Assembly: GCF_947496985.1 (NCBI RefSeq)
Contig: NZ_CANMEZ010000003.1
Span: 558,001 to 622,000 of the forward strand
Source of the DNA: an uncultured Kordia sp.
GTDB lineage: Bacteria > Bacteroidota > Bacteroidia > Flavobacteriales > Flavobacteriaceae
Length of the DNA: 64,000 nt
Direction: 5' to 3'
Below the pieces are notes generated by a model. The model was given only the letters and a program-made list of their open reading frames with translations. It made no database searches and was not told where the DNA came from. This document shows, piece after piece, positions 8,169-17,324 of this stretch. The stretch's first letter is position 1. Every line of letters starts with the position of its first letter. Position numbers and translations under genes: made by a program.

Positions 8169-10606
8169 AAAAACTAATTACGTTATTACTCTTATGTGTT
8201 TCCAGCTTTGCTGTACACGCACAAATGGATGATCCAGTTCAATGGACTTCTGAGATAGAAAAAGTATCAGATACGGAATACAAGCTTATTTACAAAGCAG
8301 AAATTGCCGACAAATGGCGATTATATTCACAATACTTAACAGAAAATAGTGGATTTCCAACAGAATTCATGTACGATTCCATTCAACAAGCCAACGATTT
8401 TAGACTAGTTGGGAAAAATGAAGAAAGCAAAGGAGTTACAAAGTTTGACAAAGTATTTCAAGCAGAACTCACCTATTTTAAAGGAACGGCAACATTTACA
8501 CAAAAAATAGAACTCACAAATCCAGATGTTACAGCGATTACTTCTGAAGTAATTTATCAAAGTTGTGATGATGAAAAATGTGTATTAGGAGATAAAGAAT
8601 TTACTTTTCAAATACCAGGAAAAGGAAGTGCCGAAAATGCTTTTGGTGGACAATCAAATGTATTAGAGCCTGTAAAATGGCAAACGTCAGTGAATAAAGT
8701 TTCAGACGATGAATATGAAATTGTCATGAAAGCAAAAGTTGACAAAGGATGGCATTTATATTCACAAAAAAGTTATGGCGATTTGGGGCCGTTTCCAACA
8801 GAATTTAGTTTTGCAGATGCTGGTAAAACCTATGATTTAGTAGGCAAAGTACAAGAGTCACCAACAAAAGATGTCTTTGATAAGATTTTCCAAATGGATA
8901 TTTCTTATTATGAAAAAGAAGCAACATTTACACAAAAAATAAAACTTAAAGACAAAAACACAAAAATCATCAATGCCGAAGTGATATACATGGTTTGTGA
9001 TGATGAAAAGTGTTTGCCTCCAACGGGAGTTGACTTTGCAATTGCGTTAGATGGTAAAAAAGTTGCTGTAAATAATGCAGAACTTACAGAAAAAGATATT
9101 CTATTATCAAAAGAATTAGACTTAGGAATTACTGGAAAAGATGAATTTAAAGATGATACAGAAATTGCTGAAAAGAGTAATCTTTCCATTTTCTTTTTAG
9201 GATTTTTAGGAGGATTAATCGCATTGTTAACACCGTGTGTATTCCCAATGATTCCATTAACGGTATCATTCTTTACAAAAAGCGGTTCAAACGCTAAAAA
9301 AGGATTATTTAACTCTATGTTATATGGTTTCTTTATCTTTTTAGTATACTTTTTACTAAGCTTACCGTTTCATGTATTAGATTCGCTAGACCCCGAAATA
9401 CTCAACAATGTCTCTACAAACGCAACACTAAACTTAATATTCTTTATTGTATTTGTAGTATTTGCATTTTCTTTCTTTGGATATTTCGAATTAACATTGC
9501 CAGCTTCATGGAGTAACTCGTTAGATTCAAAAGCAAACAATATTGGAGGAATTGTGGGAATCTTTTTAATGGCAATGGTATTAGTAATTGTTTCCTTTTC
9601 ATGTACAGGACCAATTTTAGGAGCTCTACTAGGAAGTACTACACTTGCCGCTGGTGATCCAGCAATGAAATTAACAATGGGAATGAGTGGATTTGGTTTA
9701 GCATTAGCATTACCATTTACACTATTTGCGATGTTTCCAAAATGGCTAAACTCTTTACCACGTTCAGGTGGTTGGTTAAACTCTGTAAAAGTAGTATTAG
9801 GTTTCATAGAATTGGCATTAGCATTAAAATTCTTATCAAATGCAGATTTAGTATCACATTGGGGATTACTAAAAAGAGAAGTATTTATTGGAATCTGGGT
9901 GATTTTAGGAATCGGTTTGGCACTATATCTATTCGGAAAGCTAAAATTTCCACATGACAGCCCAATCAAAAAACTGAGTTTTAGTAGAATATCACTCGGA
10001 ATCTTAGTAGTAGCTTTTGTAATCTACTTAATTCCAGGATTATCAAATACAAAACATGCAAACTTAACATTATTAAGTGGATTTCCACCACCATTATTTT
10101 ACAGCTTATACGATCAACAAGCTGGTGTAGAAAATACTGAACATGGCGATTGCCCTCTTGGATTACCATGTTATAAAGATTTAGATGAAGGAATTGCAGC
10201 AGCAAAAGCTGCAAACAAGCCAATCATGTTAGATTTTACAGGTTGGGCTTGTGTAAACTGTAGAAAAATGGAAGAGCAAGTATGGAGTCAGCCAGCAGTT
10301 TTTAATATATTAAATGAAGATTACATTTTAATTTCATTATATGTAGATGATCGAAAGCCATTACCAGAAGATCAAAAGTTCCGATTTGATAAAGGAAACG
10401 GGAATATCAAAAAGATTAAAACATATGGTGATAAAATGGCAACTTTACAAACGTTAAATTTCAATAACAATTCACAACCTTACTATGTATTACTATCTCC
10501 AAACATGGAAATGTTACAAAAGCCAGTAGGATACACGCCAGATGTAGAAGAATACGAAGCATGGCTACGTGAAGGAATTGAGAATTTTAAAAAGAAAAGT
10601 AAATAA
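8165..10606 (+). CDS. dsbD: Thiol:disulfide interchange protein DsbD
   Basis: Passes electrons from cytoplasmic thioredoxin across the inner membrane to periplasmic thiol proteins and cytochrome c maturation. A signal peptide (MKKLITLLLLCVSSFAVHAQ) is followed by two homologous periplasmic N-domains (about 25-150 and 170-300), each ending in a CDDEKC motif. The CcdA-like membrane core (about 340-630) carries its two redox cysteines at C358 (TPCVFP) and C480 (SCTGP). The C-terminal thioredoxin domain has CVNC at 696-699. At 813 aa it is longer than single-N-domain DsbD proteins because of the duplicated N-domain. It overlaps tilS by four bases. Confidence 0.93.
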   Translation: MKKLITLLLLCVSSFAVHAQMDDPVQWTSEIEKVSDTEYKLIYKAEIADKWRLYSQYLTENSGFPTEFMYDSIQQANDFRLVGKNEESKGVTKFDKVFQAELTYFKGTATFTQKIELTNPDVTAITSEVIYQSCDDEKCVLGDKEFTFQIPGKGSAENAFGGQSNVLEPVKWQTSVNKVSDDEYEIVMKAKVDKGWHLYSQKSYGDLGPFPTEFSFADAGKTYDLVGKVQESPTKDVFDKIFQMDISYYEKEATFTQKIKLKDKNTKIINAEVIYMVCDDEKCLPPTGVDFAIALDGKKVAVNNAELTEKDILLSKELDLGITGKDEFKDDTEIAEKSNLSIFFLGFLGGLIALLTPCVFPMIPLTVSFFTKSGSNAKKGLFNSMLYGFFIFLVYFLLSLPFHVLDSLDPEILNNVSTNATLNLIFFIVFVVFAFSFFGYFELTLPASWSNSLDSKANNIGGIVGIFLMAMVLVIVSFSCTGPILGALLGSTTLAAGDPAMKLTMGMSGFGLALALPFTLFAMFPKWLNSLPRSGGWLNSVKVVLGFIELALALKFLSNADLVSHWGLLKREVFIGIWVILGIGLALYLFGKLKFPHDSPIKKLSFSRISLGILVVAFVIYLIPGLSNTKHANLTLLSGFPPPLFYSLYDQQAGVENTEHGDCPLGLPCYKDLDEGIAAAKAANKPIMLDFTGWACVNCRKMEEQVWSQPAVFNILNEDYILISLYVDDRKPLPEDQKFRFDKGNGNIKKIKTYGDKMATLQTLNFNNNSQPYYVLLSPNMEMLQKPVGYTPDVEEYEAWLREGIENFKKKSK

Positions 10607-10761
10607 CGTACTTTTACAAATATAAATGAGCAATAAGAATTTTAAGCATTTTCCTTTTATTAGGTAATGTTTAAAATTTTTATTGTTAGAACAAATAAGT
10701 TGTAGAGATTCTCGTCGTTTACAACGAACTTTTTATTAAATAATTATAGAAACTTAAGCGT

Positions 10762-12597
10762 GTGAAAAATATTGTAAAATTTATAAGTGTAGTTGTACTT
10801 ACCGTAAGTGTTGTAGCTTGTAAAGGAGGTGACGAAAAAACGACTGCAAAAACCTATACTGATTCTGAAGTAACGGAGCATTCAAAACGTTTGAATGATT
10901 GGTTCGAGGAACAATTCAAGCTTGACTTAAAAGACTCGCCACAAATGCAAACACGTATTGGTGACAAAACTGATTATGGAAAATGGGATGACATTTCGCC
11001 AGAAGCAGAAGCTAAAAACCTTCAAAAAACAAAAGATCGTTTAAAATGGTTAAACGAAAATATTGACGAAACTGCCTTAGATGCTTCTACAGCGTTAAGT
11101 TGTAAATTATACAAGCAACGTTTGGAAAATCATATAGAAGATTATAAATACAGATTGTATGATTATCCATTGAATCAAATGCACGGAATGCAAGCGGAAA
11201 TTCCTGCATTCTTAATCAATATGCACCAAATTAAAGATCAAGGCGATGCAAAGTCATATATAAGACGTTTAAGCGGTTTAAATAATTTGTTCACACAATT
11301 AGAAGGAAATTTAAAAGAACGTCAAAAAGCAGGCATTCTACCGCCAAAATTTGTATTCGATCATGTAATAAGTGATGCAAAAAACATTATCAAAGGATAT
11401 CCGTTTGATAATAGCAAAGAAAATAGTACACTTTGGAACGACTTTAGTTCTAAAATAGAAAACTTAGTTTTAGTAGATGGTGATAGAGAAAAGCTAGAAA
11501 AATTAGCTAAAGATGCATTAGTAAACGCTGTAAAACCAGCATATGTTTCATTAATCTTATTACTACAAGAACAACAAAAAGCAGCAGACGATTTAGATGG
11601 AGCTTGGAAATTTCCAAACGGTGAAGCATTTTACAATAATGCGCTAGCCAGAACGACGACCACAAAAATGACTGCAAACGAAATTCATCAATTAGGGTTA
11701 CAAGAAGTAGAGCGTATTCATAATGAAATGACTCAAATTAAAAATCAAGTAGGTTTTAAAGGTTCATTACAGGATTTTTTCAAATTCATGAAAAATGACA
11801 AGCAATTCTACTATCCAGCAACCGCAGAAGGAAAGAAAGAATATATGGACAAAGCTACAGGTATGATAAATAGGATGAAATCTCGTTTAGATGAATTGTT
11901 TATCACAAAGCCAAAAGCAGACATCCAAGTAAAAGCAGTAGAAGCGTTCCGTGAAAAATCTGCGGGAAAAGCATTCTATCAACAACCAGCTTTAGACGGT
12001 TCACGTCCCGGAACATACTATGCAAACATGTATGCTATGGAAGCAATGCCAAGTTATCAAATGGAAGCATTGGCATATCATGAAGGAATTCCAGGGCATC
12101 ATATGCAAATTGCTATCGCGCAAGAACTAGAAAATGTTCCTATGTTTAGAAAACTAGGCGGTTATACGGCATACATTGAAGGTTGGGGATTATACTCTGA
12201 ATTTATTCCTAAAGAAATGGGCTTTTATGGTGATCCATATTCTGATTTTGGACGTTTAGCAATGGAATTGTGGCGCGCATGTCGTTTAGTAGTGGATACT
12301 GGAATTCACGCTAAAAAATGGACACGTATACAAGGAATCAATTACTATTTAGTAAATACACCAAATGCGGAGTCAGATGCCATAAAAATGGTAGAACGCC
12401 ATATTGTAATGCCTAGTCAGGCAACTGCGTACAAGGTAGGAATGAACAAAATCATTGAACTCCGAAAAAATGCCAAAGAAAAACTAGGAGAGAAGTTCGA
12501 TATTCGCGAGTTCCATGAAGTAGTATTGAGCAATGGAGCAGTTCCATTAAACGTACTAAGTGATCTTGTAGATGTATGGATTGCGAGTAAAAAATAA
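10762..12597 (+). CDS. DUF885 family lipoprotein, putative metallopeptidase
   Basis: 611-aa DUF885 protein, a family related to M32-type carboxypeptidases and thought to be zinc peptidases; the substrate is unknown. The signal peptide ends in the lipobox VVAC, so it is membrane-anchored on the periplasmic side. The diagnostic HEGIPGHH motif is at residues 440-447 (HE..H-type metal site), followed by the family's EGWGLY and ELWRACRLVVDTGIH segments. Translation starts at a GTG that gives the signal peptide directly. A hairpin terminator follows the stop. Confidence 0.9.
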   Translation: MKNIVKFISVVVLTVSVVACKGGDEKTTAKTYTDSEVTEHSKRLNDWFEEQFKLDLKDSPQMQTRIGDKTDYGKWDDISPEAEAKNLQKTKDRLKWLNENIDETALDASTALSCKLYKQRLENHIEDYKYRLYDYPLNQMHGMQAEIPAFLINMHQIKDQGDAKSYIRRLSGLNNLFTQLEGNLKERQKAGILPPKFVFDHVISDAKNIIKGYPFDNSKENSTLWNDFSSKIENLVLVDGDREKLEKLAKDALVNAVKPAYVSLILLLQEQQKAADDLDGAWKFPNGEAFYNNALARTTTTKMTANEIHQLGLQEVERIHNEMTQIKNQVGFKGSLQDFFKFMKNDKQFYYPATAEGKKEYMDKATGMINRMKSRLDELFITKPKADIQVKAVEAFREKSAGKAFYQQPALDGSRPGTYYANMYAMEAMPSYQMEALAYHEGIPGHHMQIAIAQELENVPMFRKLGGYTAYIEGWGLYSEFIPKEMGFYGDPYSDFGRLAMELWRACRLVVDTGIHAKKWTRIQGINYYLVNTPNAESDAIKMVERHIVMPSQATAYKVGMNKIIELRKNAKEKLGEKFDIREFHEVVLSNGAVPLNVLSDLVDVWIASKK

Positions 12598-12621
12598 TTT
12601 AATCTTGTAAAAATATAAACG

Positions 12622-12651
12622 AACGAGTGCTATAACAGTACTCGTTTTTTT
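12622..12651 (+). terminator. Intrinsic terminator after the DUF885 gene
   Basis: AACGAGT (12622-12628) pairs with ACTCGTT (12640-12646) and a run of T follows. Confidence 0.75.
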
Positions 12652-12892
12652 ATGCTCAAATTTATACTCAAAAACTTAAAATCATTACCTAAATGCAGTT
12701 GTCCACTTTCGTGAGATTATTCTCAGTACTGATGAAAAGTAGTGTTGCTAACAAAAAATAGCTCTTTATTAGTAAAAATACCTTCAATTATTGCGCAATT
12801 TGAAGCTACTCAATAAGCAGAAAAACTTTAAAAGCTAACTAGAAGATAAAGAAGAAGCAGATTTTAAAAGCATTTAATTTGAAATATAGACA
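12652..12892. other. Intergenic stretch, nothing recognised
   Basis: About 240 bases between two terminator hairpins. All frames are broken by stops. A short open run (around 12757-12817, reading LLVKIPSIIAQFEATQ) is too short and lacks context to call a gene remnant. Confidence 0.5.
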
Positions 12893-12943
12893 TAGATGCA
12901 TAAAAAAACGGATACAAATTGTATCCGTTTTTTTATGCATCTA
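12893..12943. terminator. Long bidirectional hairpin terminator
   Basis: A near-perfect 24-bp inverted repeat with a loop of about three bases: TAGATGCAT, seven A, CGGATACA, and the exact complement. The arms contain A7 and T7, so the inner stem (CGGATACA/TGTATCCG) followed by T7 works as a terminator on either strand. It sits between convergent genes: the DUF885 gene (+) and the T9SS protein (-). Confidence 0.85.
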
Positions 12944-12967
12944 TAATAGTGTTAGTATATAAATAAC

Positions 12968-13981
12968 TTATTTGATAATTAATTTCTTAGTAGTAGTTGC
13001 CTTATCAGATGTTAAGTTAACAAAATACATTCCTGTGTTTAAGTTATTTAAACTTAGATCAGCATTTCCTGTAACTCCACCCATTTCGTAGCTTCCTACT
13101 GTACGACCATTAATATCAGTAATTGTTACTTTTTGTAAAGCAATATTTGCTGAATTCATGATAGTAACATTTTTTCCATTTGATGGATTTGGATATAAAT
13201 CTAAAGATTTTTCTAATACTTCTTCATCATTAGTACCTAAAGTTGATAATCTTGTACCTTCAGTAAACATAATATTATCAAAAACAATTTCTTCTGTAGA
13301 AGAATTAAAGTTTCCAATAACAATAAGGTTTACTACATTTCCAATATAAGCAGAAATATCAACATCTATATTAGTAGTAGTAGCTTCCAACGAGCTCCCT
13401 AAATACGTATAAGCATCGATATCACCACTACCTCCACCATTTCTTCCACCACCATCGGTGTCTATTATTACAAAATCGGGAGAAGCACCACCGTCAATTT
13501 CTAATGCTATATATATTCTATCATTAGCTCCAGAACTTATTTCATAACCAGTTGAATTTACAAATAAATCCATTTGTAATCTTGGGCTTGTAGTACCTGA
13601 TAAATCTACAGATTCAAATTTAACAGTAAGGTCTCCGTCAGGATCTTCTATAACATATGCAGAACTTGCAAATCCTACACTTAAAATACCAGTTCCAATT
13701 GGTCCAGCATATACACCAATGGCATCAGTGTCAGATAATCCTACATTGTCAGTTCTCACATTAGAAAATGTGGAACTAAATCCTAATTCATTTCCCATTC
13801 CTGGTGCATACATTACTGTAGGCTGTCCAACATTATTCATTAGCTCATGATTAGCAATGCTAGCATCACCATACCGAGTTGACCCAGTTGCTCCAGTGGG
13901 CTCATTAAAGCTAGTCCCTATTTGGGCATTTAAAGAAAACCCTGCTAATAATAGGGTTAAAATAAAGTAGTTTTTTTTCAT
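12968..13981 (-). CDS. T9SS type A sorting-domain protein
   Basis: 337-aa secreted protein. A signal peptide (MKKNYFILTLLLAGFSLNAQ) leads to a beta-rich middle of about 240 residues with Asp/Gly-rich loops (DTDGGGRNGGGSGDID) and no enzyme motif I know; it may be an adhesive or jelly-roll-like module. Residues from about 265 form a Por secretion C-terminal domain: LDLYPNPSNGKNVTI, then DINGRTV, then LNTGMYFVNL and KKLIIK. It should cross the outer membrane by the type IX system and end on the surface or in the medium. Confidence 0.88.
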   Translation of the reverse strand: MKKNYFILTLLLAGFSLNAQIGTSFNEPTGATGSTRYGDASIANHELMNNVGQPTVMYAPGMGNELGFSSTFSNVRTDNVGLSDTDAIGVYAGPIGTGILSVGFASSAYVIEDPDGDLTVKFESVDLSGTTSPRLQMDLFVNSTGYEISSGANDRIYIALEIDGGASPDFVIIDTDGGGRNGGGSGDIDAYTYLGSSLEATTTNIDVDISAYIGNVVNLIVIGNFNSSTEEIVFDNIMFTEGTRLSTLGTNDEEVLEKSLDLYPNPSNGKNVTIMNSANIALQKVTITDINGRTVGSYEMGGVTGNADLSLNNLNTGMYFVNLTSDKATTTKKLIIK

Positions 13982-14069
13982 AATCGTCTATAGTATATTT
14001 AATTTTATAAATATAGTCTTTTTTTCTAATGTAATATTTGTAAAAATCTTTATTCTTTTGGTAGGAAAC

Positions 14070-14107
14070 TTTTTCAGGTTTTAGAGTAATACTCTACAAC
14101 CTGAAAA
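14070..14107. repeat. Inverted repeat between minus-strand genes
   Basis: TTTTTCAGGTT...TAGAGT pairs with ACTCTA..AACCTGAAAAA. It lies just after the stop of the downstream tail-collar gene and upstream of the T9SS gene (both minus). The outer A/T arms place no extra T-run after the stem in either direction, so it is a plausible but not classical terminator. Confidence 0.5.
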
Positions 14108-14126
14108 AGATATAACTTTTAAAGTC

Positions 14127-14675
14127 TTAACTTCTTGAAGGAAAAGTTCCTTGCATTGCAATAATGTAGTTAATTCCTAAAAATGGATTTCGGATATTAA
14201 ATGGTTGGTTGTTACCAGTTGTTCCAGTGTTTCCTGAGATTGATACCTTTCCTAAAGTAGCGTTATTATCTTCACTATTATATGGAGTTCCTGAAGTTGA
14301 GTTACCAATATTTTTACCTGCTGGTTCATTGCTGATACCATCTTCATCATTACATTGAACCTGACCTTGTAGTGTTCCGGCATTATGAAAGTGATTAGGT
14401 AATTCTAAAAGTGTCAATGTTTTTGTCTCAATTCCACCTCTTTGACCTAATTTTATGTCAGAAAGTCCTGGTCCACGACCAGCATGAATTGGACTTCTAC
14501 TTCTTAAATCAGGCAAGGCGAATGATGTTCTTCCATCTCCTCCATAAGTTGTTCCTAAAAGGGAGAACAATGCTTGATTTGCATTTATTGGCAATAATTG
14601 TCCGTTACATAATGCCCAACCTCTTGGTGCAAAATTTCCTCCGAACATAACGATTTGCGCTAAAAATGGATTCAT
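14127..14675 (-). CDS. Phage tail collar domain protein, copy 2
   Basis: 182-aa protein of the tail-collar / microcystin-dependent (MdpB-like) family. N-terminal collar motif: IVMFGGNFAPRGWALCNGQL, then LLGTTYGGDGRTSFALPDLRSR. No signal peptide. Bacteroidota carry many such genes outside phages; the collar fold comes from short tail fibres, but the cellular role is unknown. It is a close paralog of the gene 51 bases upstream; the pair probably forms one transcript. An eCIS cluster starts 4.4 kb away on the other strand, so a fibre role is conceivable but not shown. Confidence 0.88.
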   Translation of the reverse strand: MNPFLAQIVMFGGNFAPRGWALCNGQLLPINANQALFSLLGTTYGGDGRTSFALPDLRSRSPIHAGRGPGLSDIKLGQRGGIETKTLTLLELPNHFHNAGTLQGQVQCNDEDGISNEPAGKNIGNSTSGTPYNSEDNNATLGKVSISGNTGTTGNNQPFNIRNPFLGINYIIAMQGTFPSRS

Positions 14676-14726
14676 AATATATTTTTTTAATGTTAATTAA
14701 TTCGATTTTTTAATCTAGAATACCAA

Positions 14727-15275
14727 TTAGCTTCTTGATGGGTATACACCTAGCATTGCAATGATGAAGTTCACACCTTCAAAAGGGTTTCTGATGTAGA
14801 ATGATTGATTTCCACCAGTAGCCATCGTATTACCAGTAACAGATATCTTTCCTAAAAGAGAATTATTATCATCACTGTTATATGGAGTTCCTGAAGTTGA
14901 GTTACCAATGTTTTTACCAGCTGGTTCATTACTAATTCCATCTTCATCATTACACTGAACAACACCACTTAAAGTAGCTCCACTGTGTGAGTGATTAGGC
15001 ATTTCTAATACATTTAATGTGTGGTATTCAGCACCACCTCTTTGTCCTAACTTAATAGTAGAAAGTCCTGGTCCTGTTCCTGGATGAATAGCACTTCTTC
15101 CTCGTAAATCAGGTAAAGCAAAAGTAGTTCTACCATCTCCTCCGTATGTTGTTCCTAAAATAGAAAATAACGCTGAGTTTTGCGAGATAGCTAATAATTG
15201 TCCGTTACATAATGCCCAACCACGTGGTGCAAAATTTCCTCCGAACATAACAATTTCTCCGATAAATGGATCCAT
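14727..15275 (-). CDS. Phage tail collar domain protein, copy 1
   Basis: 182-aa paralog of the following gene, with the same collar motif (FGGNFAPRGWALCNGQLL, YGGDGRTTFALPDLRGR) and the same C-terminal layout (NPFEGVNFIIAMLGVYPSRS). The segment VQCNDEDGISNEPAGKNIGN is identical in both copies, and the DNA there is also nearly identical, while flanks differ more, which suggests gene conversion. First gene of the minus-strand pair; the 232-base region to 15507 is a divergent promoter region in which I see no clear consensus element. Confidence 0.88.
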   Translation of the reverse strand: MDPFIGEIVMFGGNFAPRGWALCNGQLLAISQNSALFSILGTTYGGDGRTTFALPDLRGRSAIHPGTGPGLSTIKLGQRGGAEYHTLNVLEMPNHSHSGATLSGVVQCNDEDGISNEPAGKNIGNSTSGTPYNSDDNNSLLGKISVTGNTMATGGNQSFYIRNPFEGVNFIIAMLGVYPSRS

Positions 15276-15507
15276 AATAATATAGTTTATAAGGTTAAAA
15301 GTTTAAAGATAGCATTTTTATTTAAATGTCTATACCTCAAAAATATGCGTATTGTGCCATTAATATAATGGTCAAATCACTTAAAATTAAAAACAGGTAG
15401 AAGTACGTAATTCTAAATGAAAAATATTTTTTTAAGTAAGAATTGTAGAAAATGGAATGATATATTTTACTATTTTTAAGCCATACTAACTACAAAAATT
15501 AATAATT

Positions 15508-15864
15508 ATGGATTCAAAATTTGGAGAGCAAAAAAGTAAAATCGTTTATCCGCCAAAAGCAATTCCCTTATCTACAGCATCAAAATGGACTGAGAATTGG
15601 AGAAATCGCAAAGAAATAGAAGATATCAATGGATTTTTTATTCCTATGGAAGATATTGACGAATCAAGAAAAGAAGCGGGAATTAAAAATATGAGAGGTT
15701 ATTTAGGAATTGATGGAGAAGGAACGAAGCATCTTCTGCTTGTGGGTGTTAATGACAAAGGAAATGATATGATTGACGAAGAAAAAGGTCAATTTGTATA
15801 TGATCATACAAAACCTTGCCCGCAACAATGTGGTGATGGAAACGTATTAAATGGTGGAGAATAA
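15508..15864 (+). CDS. Hypothetical protein, 118 aa
   Basis: Small soluble protein of unknown function with no signal peptide or membrane segment. The central part (MRGYLGIDGEGTKHLLLVGV) is beta-rich and the tail contains two closely spaced cysteines (CPQQC, about residues 107-111) followed by a glycine-rich end. It is the first gene of a tight run: the 7TM gene starts three bases after its stop, so it is likely co-expressed with the two-component genes behind it. An interaction with them is only inferred from position. Confidence 0.6.
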   Translation: MDSKFGEQKSKIVYPPKAIPLSTASKWTENWRNRKEIEDINGFFIPMEDIDESRKEAGIKNMRGYLGIDGEGTKHLLLVGVNDKGNDMIDEEKGQFVYDHTKPCPQQCGDGNVLNGGE

Positions 15865-15867
15865 CAA

Positions 15868-16512
15868 ATGTCATTATTAGATATTTTTTCTGATAGTTCT
15901 ACGGTTGTTTTAATAATAAATGCTGTTTTATACTCAAAATTTTTAATATCAAAGGACTTAGCGTACAGGTACTTTTCAATTTATTTGCTCTGTATGGCTG
16001 TGAATCAGTTAACAGGAACAATTTTATTTGAACTAGAAATAGACAATCTCTTTCTAGCCAATACCTATTTGCTAGCACAATTCTTAATGCTAAGTCTATT
16101 TTACTATGCAATTTTTAAAGGAAAAAAGCAGCGTAAATATATTTTGGCTGTATTGACTATCATATTAATAATATTAGGGGTTCAATATGCTTGGACTCCT
16201 GATTTATTTTTGCAATACAATACTATTGGTGTTATTGTGACGTCAACAGTTTTAATATCGTATTCAATAATCTATTTCTTTAACTATATATCTGATAAAG
16301 AATTGAAATTGTATCTAGTAAATAGTGGAATCTTAATCTATTTATTAGGAACTATATTATTATTTTCCATAGCTAATACAGGTTTAAAACTATCCAAACA
16401 TATTGACATAGCATTATGGATATTAAATGCCATTATTTATCTAGTATTTCAAATTATTATACTTATTCAATGGATTTCTGATAGGAGAAAGAAAAAACAC
16501 GCACAATACTAA
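15868..16512 (+). CDS. Seven-helix membrane protein
   Basis: 214-aa inner-membrane protein with about seven hydrophobic segments and almost no soluble domain, ending in a basic cytoplasmic tail (DRRKKKHAQY). No transporter or enzyme signature. It sits between a small unknown gene (three bases upstream) and a histidine kinase gene (six bases downstream), an arrangement that suggests it is the sensor or ligand-binding membrane partner of that kinase, which itself has only one helix. This role is inferred. Confidence 0.65.
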   Translation: MSLLDIFSDSSTVVLIINAVLYSKFLISKDLAYRYFSIYLLCMAVNQLTGTILFELEIDNLFLANTYLLAQFLMLSLFYYAIFKGKKQRKYILAVLTIILIILGVQYAWTPDLFLQYNTIGVIVTSTVLISYSIIYFFNYISDKELKLYLVNSGILIYLLGTILLFSIANTGLKLSKHIDIALWILNAIIYLVFQIIILIQWISDRRKKKHAQY

Positions 16513-16518
16513 AACGTT

Positions 16519-17313
16519 ATGGATTCACTCATTATAGAAGAAAATGGAGTCATCACTGTTGTTATATTTGGTGTCGTTTTACTGTTAGTTATGGGACTAA
16601 CGTTGATTTTATTTTTCTATCTATCCAGAAAAAAAATCCTTCAAAAAGAGCTTGAAAAAAAGACTTTAGAATTAGTCCATCAAAAAGAAATGCTCAAAGC
16701 CACTATTGTAGCACAGGAAGCCGAGCGTAATCGTATTGCTCAAGATTTACATGATGCTATTAGTGCAAAATTGAATGTGGTCTCGCTTAGCGCGAATTTT
16801 CTCTTAGAAGAAGAAAACGTAACGCCAAAAGAAACAGATGAAATTATCAATCATATGCTTCGGGTAACAAATAAAACAATAGAAAGTTCACGGAAAATTG
16901 CACATAATTTATTACCTCCAATTCTAGAAAAATTTGGTTTAGGAGCTGCTTTAGAAGAACTATGCGACGAATTTAGTAATAGTAAAAAAGTAAACGTAAC
17001 TTCTAAAATTACATATGATGTAGATCAGCTGTCCAAAGATGACGAGCTACACGTATTTAGAATCGTACAAGAACTCATGAATAATTCTATGCGTCATGGA
17101 AAAGCGAAGGAAATAGAATTAAATTTAAAACCCAAAAAAGAAAACTTATTCCTATATTACAAAGACAATGGATTAGGGTTTGATACCAACAAAATTGGAG
17201 TTCAAAAAGGGTTGGGTTTACGAAACATAGAAAGTAGAGTATCATTACTAAAAGGTGAAATAACCTATGAAAGTGAAGAATTAAAAGGAGTCAAAGTAGA
17301 AATTACAATTTAA
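16519..17313 (+). CDS. Sensor histidine kinase, NarL/DesK type
   Basis: 264-aa kinase with one N-terminal membrane helix (about 12-36), a short coiled coil, a HisKA_3 domain with the phospho-acceptor H78 in AQDLHDAIS, and a HATPase_c domain with N-box ELMNNSMRHG and the DNGLGFD and GLGLRNIESR glycine boxes. There is no extracellular sensing domain, so the signal probably comes from a partner, possibly the 7TM protein encoded just upstream. The cognate regulator follows after 11 bases. Confidence 0.9.
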   Translation: MDSLIIEENGVITVVIFGVVLLLVMGLTLILFFYLSRKKILQKELEKKTLELVHQKEMLKATIVAQEAERNRIAQDLHDAISAKLNVVSLSANFLLEEENVTPKETDEIINHMLRVTNKTIESSRKIAHNLLPPILEKFGLGAALEELCDEFSNSKKVNVTSKITYDVDQLSKDDELHVFRIVQELMNNSMRHGKAKEIELNLKPKKENLFLYYKDNGLGFDTNKIGVQKGLGLRNIESRVSLLKGEITYESEELKGVKVEITI

Positions 17314-17324
17314 TATACAGGATC

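Noticed and set aside
9370-9969. 199-aa open frame on the minus strand
   Set aside because: Lies entirely within the membrane core of dsbD, whose conserved residues fix the true frame; composition is that of an antisense shadow.
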